Source: an uncultured Caryophanales bacterium
Lineage (GTDB): Bacteria > Bacillota_I > Bacilli_A > RFN20 > CAG-826
Direction of reading: 5' to 3'
NCBI GenBank assembly: GCA_946647665.1
Contig: CAMPCW010000004.1
Location: forward strand, 1 to 44,967
Length of the DNA stretch: 44,967 nt
Shown here: one piece after another, positions 39,165-44,967 of the stretch
Position numbering within the stretch: the stretch's first letter is position 1
Layout of the letters: the number at the start of each line of letters is the position of its first letter
Program-made: the position numbers and the translations under genes
Notes under the pieces: generated by a model
What the model saw: only the letters and a program-made list of their open reading frames with translations
What the model was told of the DNA's origin: nothing
The model's database searches: none

Positions 39165-40283
39165 TTATTCCGCAAGTCTAACTTCAACTACACCAGGAAC
39201 TTCTTCTTGAAGAATAACTTCCACAAGGTCTTTGATATCACTATAAGCGTAGGAGCAGCCTTGGCACGCTCCAATCATTTTGACATAGACAATCCCGTCG
39301 TTAAAGGAAACGAATTCGCAATCTCCTCCGTCTTTTCTTAAGAAGTGTCTAATTTTATCTAGTGTTGAAATAATTAATTTTTCTGTATCGTCCATAATCT
39401 TATCGTCTTTAATTTCTAATTTATATCCGTCATAAGCATCCTTAGCGTTATTTAAGAAATGAGTTGCAACTTCTAAGAAATTATAGCCGTGCTTTTCTCC
39501 TTCTCCACGGTAGTGCTTAGTAACTGCTACATTATACCACTGAAGTGAGATATAAATCCTCCATAAATAATATCTTTTTATTTGATCCTGACTAGGATTA
39601 TTTAAAAAATATTTGTTTAAAAGTTCTCTTCCTTCAGAAACAAATCCATTTCCAAAACAGCTAATATCGTAAATTGGATCGTTATTTCCAACAAATTCAA
39701 AATCTATAAAGTAGTATTCATTATCTGGAGTTTTAATGATGTTACTTCTTTGAGCGTCATTATGACATAAAGCTTTCTTTTGACTTTCTAAATATTCTTT
39801 ATGTTCAAATAAGAAATCTCTTAATTCTTTATATAAAGGAGAGACTTCTTTTTGAAATGAAAGCGCCTCTTTTTCATAAGTTTCAGTGAATCTAACAAAT
39901 GGAGCGTAGTCAGTTTTTGATAAAACTGGTGAGGAATGCAAATCTCTAAATAATTGAGCAATCTTTTCATAATCAAAAGAATCAATTTTGTCTAATGATT
40001 GTCCTTCGATAAATTCATTAATCTTAATGCCTTTAGTTTCATCAAAATAGACGTTTCTACTTGTGATGCCAATCGCGTAGAAAATTCTTTGATGTTCTTT
40101 TTCTAATGGACGATCAACCATTTCGTTAGCTTGCTCAGTAGAAATATAAAGAACATATTTTTTATCATCTTTATCTTTAATAATATAGGAAATATTCATC
40201 ATTCCACCCACTAAAGGAGAAACGATTTCGCTACCCTTACCAAGCACATTTTCGATTAAAGAAAGGATTTCTTCTTTTTTCAT
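39165..40283 (-). CDS. Fusion: choline/ethanolamine kinase-like (APH superfamily) domain plus C-terminal NifU-like (Nfu) Fe-S scaffold domain
   Basis: Kinase: LVGGMMNISYII, ALCHNDAQRSNII, YFIDFEFVGNNDPIYDIS. Nfu: LDKIRHFLRKDGGDCEFVSFNDGIVYVKMIGACQGCSYAYSDIKDLVEVILQEEVPGVVEV. Confidence 0.88.
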   Translation of the reverse strand: MKKEEILSLIENVLGKGSEIVSPLVGGMMNISYIIKDKDDKKYVLYISTEQANEMVDRPLEKEHQRIFYAIGITSRNVYFDETKGIKINEFIEGQSLDKIDSFDYEKIAQLFRDLHSSPVLSKTDYAPFVRFTETYEKEALSFQKEVSPLYKELRDFLFEHKEYLESQKKALCHNDAQRSNIIKTPDNEYYFIDFEFVGNNDPIYDISCFGNGFVSEGRELLNKYFLNNPSQDQIKRYYLWRIYISLQWYNVAVTKHYRGEGEKHGYNFLEVATHFLNNAKDAYDGYKLEIKDDKIMDDTEKLIISTLDKIRHFLRKDGGDCEFVSFNDGIVYVKMIGACQGCSYAYSDIKDLVEVILQEEVPGVVEVRLAE

Positions 40284-40291
40284 AGCAACTT

Positions 40292-40300
40292 ATTATAGCA
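40292..40300 (-). promoter_or_regulatory. Extended -10 (TGCTATAAT) 8 nt before the kinase-Nfu fusion ATG; putative leaderless promoter
   Basis: Minus strand TGCTATAAT-AAGTTGCT-ATG. Confidence 0.6.
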
Positions 40301-40335
40301 CCTATTTCAGATTTTAATATACAATTATTAATTGT

Positions 40336-40827
40336 ATGAAAGCCCGTAAAGTTTTATTCTATGTTTTCTTAGTTCTATCTATCGCTACCAATGTTTTGAT
40401 CATTGTTGAGTCCTCAATTGGTGGTGGAGGAAGTGCTGCTCAGTCCTTCTCTTTTAGTGAGTGGTTTGTAAATTTGTTAGAAAGTATCGGAATTTCTATT
40501 ACGGACAAGGAAGCTTTTCATGCGGTATTTAGAAAGCTAGTTGGCCACTTTTTACTCTTTGGTTTTTCTGGCTGTTTTACTATGTTGTCTCTAATTATGA
40601 ACGACTTTTTAACAAATAAATTTACTTGGAAAATTAATTTATTTTGTTTAGCTTTAGGTGTGACAGTTGCCATTATTAGCGAACTAATCCAAGCATTTGT
40701 TCCAGGAAGAGCAGGTACATTCACTGATGTATTTATTGATTTAGCAGGATATATATCGTTCGCCGGAATTACATATTTAATTTATTTTCTTGTTATTAGA
40801 CACAAAAGAAAGAAGATAGTTGAATAG
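40336..40827 (+). CDS. VanZ-like family membrane protein
   Basis: KLVGHFLLFGFSGC; ISELIQAFVPGRAGTFTDVFIDLAGYISF. Confidence 0.85.
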   Translation: MKARKVLFYVFLVLSIATNVLIIVESSIGGGGSAAQSFSFSEWFVNLLESIGISITDKEAFHAVFRKLVGHFLLFGFSGCFTMLSLIMNDFLTNKFTWKINLFCLALGVTVAIISELIQAFVPGRAGTFTDVFIDLAGYISFAGITYLIYFLVIRHKRKKIVE

Positions 40828-40828
40828 T

Positions 40829-42625
40829 ATGTTTTTGCTTTGGGGTAAACACATTAATAAATATTATTTGAAATACTTAATATTTTTTCTTGTTGGCTTA
40901 GCAAGCTTAATCACTGTTGACTGGTTCCAATTAGAGCTACCTGAAGTTTTGGGATCAATTGTTCAATATTTAAAAGATCATGGTACGATTGATTTAACCT
41001 CTTCTTTCTTTCACGACACGATGATACATGTTATCTATTTGGCCTTTATTCTTTTAGGTGGAAGAGTCTTATGGAGATTATCTTTATTATTTGCTTCCAA
41101 AAAGATTGAAGCTCATATGCGTCATGAGATTTATTTAAAGGCTGAAGCTCTTGATGTTACTTATTATCACTCCCATAAAATTGGCAATATCATGTCCTGG
41201 GCCACTAATGATTTAGACACTCTTGAAGAGTTTTTAGGTTGGGGCACATTGATGATGGTGGATGGCATATTCTTGACTTCTTTTGCTATTGTTAAGATGT
41301 TTGTTTTAACTCCATCTCTAGGATTAATTTCTTTACTACCAATTGCTCTTATTGCTTTAGTGGGTGCCTTATGTTCAGGAGCGATGAGTAATAGATGGAG
41401 ATTACGTCAAGAAGCTAACGATGCTTTATATGATTTTTCTCAAGAATCTTTTACCGGTATTAGAGTTATTAAAGCCTTCGTTAAAGAGAAACAACAAATC
41501 CACGAATTTCGCAAAATTGCCAAGAAAAGTAAGGAATTTGACGTCAAATTTGTTTTCGTATCCACACTTTTTGATGTTTTAATCGAAATTGTTATTGCTG
41601 TCATTGTCTCTATTATTTTAGGCTTTGGCGGCTGGTTTGTTTACGCTGCTATTACTGGTAATCCAGTTGTCATATTTGATCAAGCAATTATCATTCAACC
41701 AGGTGAACTTGTTACCTTTATTGGATACTTCTTCTCACTCATCTGGCCGATGATTGCTTTAGGACAAGTTGTAACAGGATTTTCTAAAGCAAGAGCATCA
41801 TATCATCGTATCGCTAATTTCTTAGATGTTCCTATTGATATAGTTGATAGTGAATCTGCTATTGATGTTGATATTAAAGGTAACATATCTTTTAATCATT
41901 TTTCTTTCACTTATCCTAATACCTCTAAAGAAGTTTTACATGATATTACTCTAGAGATTAAAAGAGGCCAGCAAATAGGAATTGTTGGCACTATTGGTAG
42001 TGGGAAAACGACATTAGTTAATTCTTTATTACATCTATATAATATTAACCCTCATCAAGTGTTTATTGATGGAACCGATATCAGTGAAATTAAGATTTCT
42101 TGCTTAAGAGAAGGAGTAGCACTAGCACCTCAAGATAACTTCTTATTTGCAGGTTCTATTTTAGATAATGTTGCCTTAACCGATGAAGAATATGATTTAG
42201 ATAAAGTTAATAAAGCTTGTGATGAGGCGGATATATCTAAAGACATCAAAGATTTTAAAGATGGAATGAATACTCTAATTGCTGAAGGTGGAGTTACTGT
42301 TTCTGGTGGACAAAAGCAAAGAATCTCTCTTGCTAGAGCAATATTTAAAAATTCTCCAATTCTTATTCTTGATGACGTAGTGTCCGCCGTTGATATTAAA
42401 ACCGAAGAAAATATTTTGCATAACATAAAAGAAAATAGAGCTGATAAGACTACTTTAATTGTGGCAAGTCGTGTATCTACTGTTATGCATATGGATAAAA
42501 TAATTGTTTTAAATAAAGGAAGACTTGAAGCTTTTGATACACCTCAGAACCTTTTAAAGTGTTCAGAAACATTTAAAACGATGTCCTTGTTACAGCAATT
42601 TAGCGTAAAGAAAGGAGATAAATAA
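40829..42625 (+). CDS. ABC exporter half-transporter, degenerate NBD (ORF caller starts at TTG 40820)
   Basis: GTIGSGKTTLV, VSGGQKQRISLARAI, ILILDDVVSAVD; ABC-type exporter TMD. Confidence 0.9.
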   Translation: MFLLWGKHINKYYLKYLIFFLVGLASLITVDWFQLELPEVLGSIVQYLKDHGTIDLTSSFFHDTMIHVIYLAFILLGGRVLWRLSLLFASKKIEAHMRHEIYLKAEALDVTYYHSHKIGNIMSWATNDLDTLEEFLGWGTLMMVDGIFLTSFAIVKMFVLTPSLGLISLLPIALIALVGALCSGAMSNRWRLRQEANDALYDFSQESFTGIRVIKAFVKEKQQIHEFRKIAKKSKEFDVKFVFVSTLFDVLIEIVIAVIVSIILGFGGWFVYAAITGNPVVIFDQAIIIQPGELVTFIGYFFSLIWPMIALGQVVTGFSKARASYHRIANFLDVPIDIVDSESAIDVDIKGNISFNHFSFTYPNTSKEVLHDITLEIKRGQQIGIVGTIGSGKTTLVNSLLHLYNINPHQVFIDGTDISEIKISCLREGVALAPQDNFLFAGSILDNVALTDEEYDLDKVNKACDEADISKDIKDFKDGMNTLIAEGGVTVSGGQKQRISLARAIFKNSPILILDDVVSAVDIKTEENILHNIKENRADKTTLIVASRVSTVMHMDKIIVLNKGRLEAFDTPQNLLKCSETFKTMSLLQQFSVKKGDK

Positions 42626-44379
42626 TGTCTAATGATTTATTAAAAGACAAGAAAATTCCTTTAAGAACGCTATTTAAGCGAACTTGGAAATATATTGCTA
42701 AAGAGAAATGGTCTTTTATTCTTTCGCTTGCCTTAATTCTTATAACAGTTGTTTCTGGAGTGATCCTTCCAAGGATTACTGGCTACTATACTGATGAGAT
42801 TTCTAGTATTAATCCAAGTCTAAATAAAATCATTTGGATAGCGGTTTTGATGCTCGGCATGTCTATTATCACTCAAGGACTTGTGTTACTTGAGACTATG
42901 ATTCTCACTAAAGCTGGGCAAAGGATTGTTTATTCTTTAAGAATGGAAGTTTTTGCTCATATTGAAAGCATGTCACAAAATCAATTTAATGATATGGCGG
43001 TGGGTTCTTTAGTGACTAGAGTCTGTAACTATACATCGCAGTTAAGTGAATTCTTTACAAATATCTTAGTGAAAATTGTTAAAGATTTATCCACTGTGGT
43101 GGTTACTTATATTTGGATGATGGTCTTATCTTATAGACTTGGGTTAGTTTTATTAGGTGTAGTGGCTTTAATCTTTGTTATTTCTTATGCATTTTCCGTT
43201 AATGTGCATCGTATTTTCTCTAGAGAAAGAAAACAGATTTCAGATTTAAATACTTACTTAAACGAATCTTTATCTGGTATGAAGATAGTACAGCTATTTA
43301 AGCAAGAAAAGAAATTCGAAAAGGCCTTTAATAAAAAGAATAATGAATATTTCAAAACTAAATATAAAGTGACGATTGCCTTTGCTATTTATCGTCCACT
43401 TATTTCTCTTATTTATGTGTTAACACTCGCTTTAATTATTTATTACGGAGTGAGATATAACTTAACTGCTGGAGTTATTGTTTCTTTCTATTTGTTCTTA
43501 GATTATTTCTTTGAACCGGTGCAGTCTTTAGCGGATTCGCTTAATCACATTACTCGCGCAGTTTCGGCGATTGAAAGACTATATAACTTACTAGATATCG
43601 AACCAGAAGTAATGGACAGTAAAAATGCGATTGAGGTAGATCATTTTAACGGAAAAATAGAATTTAGAAATGTCTCCTTTGCCTATGAAGATGATAATTA
43701 CATCCTTAAAGATGTCTCCTTTATTATCAATCCAAAAGAAACAATTGCGTTTGTGGGAGAAACTGGAAGTGGGAAAACCACAATATTAAATCTAATTGTT
43801 AGGAATTTTGAACCTCAAAAAGGTGACATCTTTATTGATGATATAAATATTAAGGATATTAAGATATCTTCTTTAAGAAAATTAATCGGACAAATGCTTC
43901 AAGATGTTTTCTTATTTACAGGCTCAATTAGAAATAACATCACTTTATTTGATGATTCTTATTCTGACAGTGAAATTAATAAAGCTGTAAAATATGTTAA
44001 CGCGGACACATTCATTAATTCTTTACCTAATAAATTAGATGAGCAAATATTAGAAAAAGGTGAATCTTTATCTACTGGGCAAAGGCAACTCTTATCTTTT
44101 GCAAGAACTATATTAGCTAAACCACAAATTATGATATTAGATGAAGCAACCGCCAATATCGATAGTGAAACGGAAGCTGTTATTCAATCTTCTTTAAAAA
44201 ATATAAAGAATATAGGAACAATGTTAGTGGTCGCTCATAGACTCTCCACAATTAAAAACGCTGATCAAATATTTGTCTTGAGTCATGGAGAAATCATTGA
44301 AAAGGGAAACCATGAAGAATTAATGAAATCTCAAGGATATTATTATAATTTATATAAGTTACAATATTCAGCATCATGA
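42625..44379 (+). CDS. ABC exporter half-transporter, catalytic NBD
   Basis: GETGSGKTTIL, LSTGQRQLLSFARTI, IMILDEATANIDSET, VVAHRLST. Confidence 0.92.
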   Translation: MSNDLLKDKKIPLRTLFKRTWKYIAKEKWSFILSLALILITVVSGVILPRITGYYTDEISSINPSLNKIIWIAVLMLGMSIITQGLVLLETMILTKAGQRIVYSLRMEVFAHIESMSQNQFNDMAVGSLVTRVCNYTSQLSEFFTNILVKIVKDLSTVVVTYIWMMVLSYRLGLVLLGVVALIFVISYAFSVNVHRIFSRERKQISDLNTYLNESLSGMKIVQLFKQEKKFEKAFNKKNNEYFKTKYKVTIAFAIYRPLISLIYVLTLALIIYYGVRYNLTAGVIVSFYLFLDYFFEPVQSLADSLNHITRAVSAIERLYNLLDIEPEVMDSKNAIEVDHFNGKIEFRNVSFAYEDDNYILKDVSFIINPKETIAFVGETGSGKTTILNLIVRNFEPQKGDIFIDDINIKDIKISSLRKLIGQMLQDVFLFTGSIRNNITLFDDSYSDSEINKAVKYVNADTFINSLPNKLDEQILEKGESLSTGQRQLLSFARTILAKPQIMILDEATANIDSETEAVIQSSLKNIKNIGTMLVVAHRLSTIKNADQIFVLSHGEIIEKGNHEELMKSQGYYYNLYKLQYSAS

Positions 44380-44783
44380 AATCATTTAAAGAATTAGAAG
44401 CCGAATTTAAAGAAAAACAATCTTTAGAAAAAGAAAAGATTAAAGCTATTCCTTCTAAAGGGAAAAGAATTTTGAAGTGGATAATCTATCTATGCATTTT
44501 TCCTTTTAAGTGGCTTTGGGTTAATATTAGAGATTATCGTACTGCGATTATCTTTGTTCTTGTCTTTATTGTTCTTTCTTCAGAAGTATGGGTCCCTTAT
44601 TTAATTGGAGTTATATGCTGGGCAAATGAGCCAATAAGAATATCGATGTTCTCTATTGGTAGTGCGTGTTGGCTATTCTGGTTAGGACCAGGTACCCCGT
44701 TTTTAGTAATTTGTATTGGGCTTACAATTGGAGTAAAAGCCTTATTCAATAAAATTAAATTTAGACATAAAAAAGCAAAATAA
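44376..44783 (+). CDS. Hypothetical small membrane protein
   Basis: 135 aa, charged N- and C-termini with TM helices between; ATGA overlap with upstream ABC gene. Confidence 0.7.
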   Translation: MKSFKELEAEFKEKQSLEKEKIKAIPSKGKRILKWIIYLCIFPFKWLWVNIRDYRTAIIFVLVFIVLSSEVWVPYLIGVICWANEPIRISMFSIGSACWLFWLGPGTPFLVICIGLTIGVKALFNKIKFRHKKAK

Positions 44784-44810
44784 AACTCTGAATGAATCAG
44801 AGTTTTTTTC
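44784..44810. terminator. Intrinsic terminator (apparently bidirectional)
   Basis: AACTCTGA-atgaa-TCAGAGTT followed by T tract; A tract on the other side. Confidence 0.8.
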
Positions 44811-44815
44811 AATTT

Positions 44816-44903
44816 TGGTGCCCGGGACCGGAATCGAACCGGTACGGTTTATACAACCGCAAGATTTTAAGTCTTGTGCGTCTACCTATTCCGCCACCTG
44901 GGC
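44816..44903 (-). tRNA. tRNA-Leu, anticodon TAA
   Basis: Reverse complement GCCCAGGTGGCGGAATAGGTAGACGCACAAGACTTAAAATCTTGCGG...ACCGGTTCGATTCCGGTCCCGGGCACCA; long variable arm. Confidence 0.93.
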
Positions 44904-44912
44904 ACTATTAAT

Positions 44913-44967
44913 TGGTGACTCGCCGGAGATTCGAACTCCGGACCCCTTGATTAAAAGTCAAGTGCTC
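44913..44967 (-). tRNA. tRNA-Lys, anticodon TTT (partial, cut by window edge)
   Basis: Reverse complement ...CTTGACTTTTAATCAAGGGGTCCGGAGTTCGAATCTCCGGCGAGTCACCA. Confidence 0.88.

Noticed and set aside
1-44967. Mycoplasma-type genetic code (TGA = Trp)
   Set aside because: Several genes end at TGA (mfd, rqcP, ricA, first ABC-FtsX, second ABC exporter) and conserved proteins read through with TGG for Trp.
1-44967. CRISPR array, prophage, IS element or toxin-antitoxin module
   Set aside because: No regularly spaced repeats, transposase/integrase or phage structural motifs, or TA-like gene pairs seen.

Overview
This looks like a low-GC, gene-dense chromosomal segment from a reduced-genome Bacilli/Mollicutes-like bacterium. 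TGA is used as a stop codon (e.g. ends of mfd, rqcP, ricA), so the code appears to be table 11, not the Mycoplasma code. Most of the window is housekeeping genes in recognisable Firmicutes blocks: pth-mfd-rqcP-tilS-ftsH-dusB-lysS; cmk-der-hup; dnaD-nth-recU; gpsB-rnpB-pgsA-cinA(C-term)-recA-cls; rny-ymdB-miaB-ricA-miaA-fhs; ychF-ispF-argS-rpoE-nrnA-cysQ. Accessory parts are two fused ABC-FtsX proteins (28678-33556) and a VanZ/heterodimeric ABC exporter operon (40336-44783). RNA genes are rnpB, tRNA-Gln, tRNA-Leu and a partial tRNA-Lys. I found no mobile element or CRISPR array. Best leads: (1) a choline-kinase-like/NifU-like fusion ORF whose stop codon lies 1 nt upstream of a tRNA-Gln; (2) a repeated promoter geometry (-10 box, 7-8 nt, then ATG, with no Shine-Dalgarno) at seven genes, implying leaderless transcripts; (3) a hairpin-rich leader upstream of rny; (4) an apparent ACG start codon for mfd; (5) a 220-aa CCA-transferase-like protein lacking the usual C-terminal body/tail; (6) rnpB embedded between gpsB and pgsA with almost no spacer. 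All family calls are by eye, without database searches.
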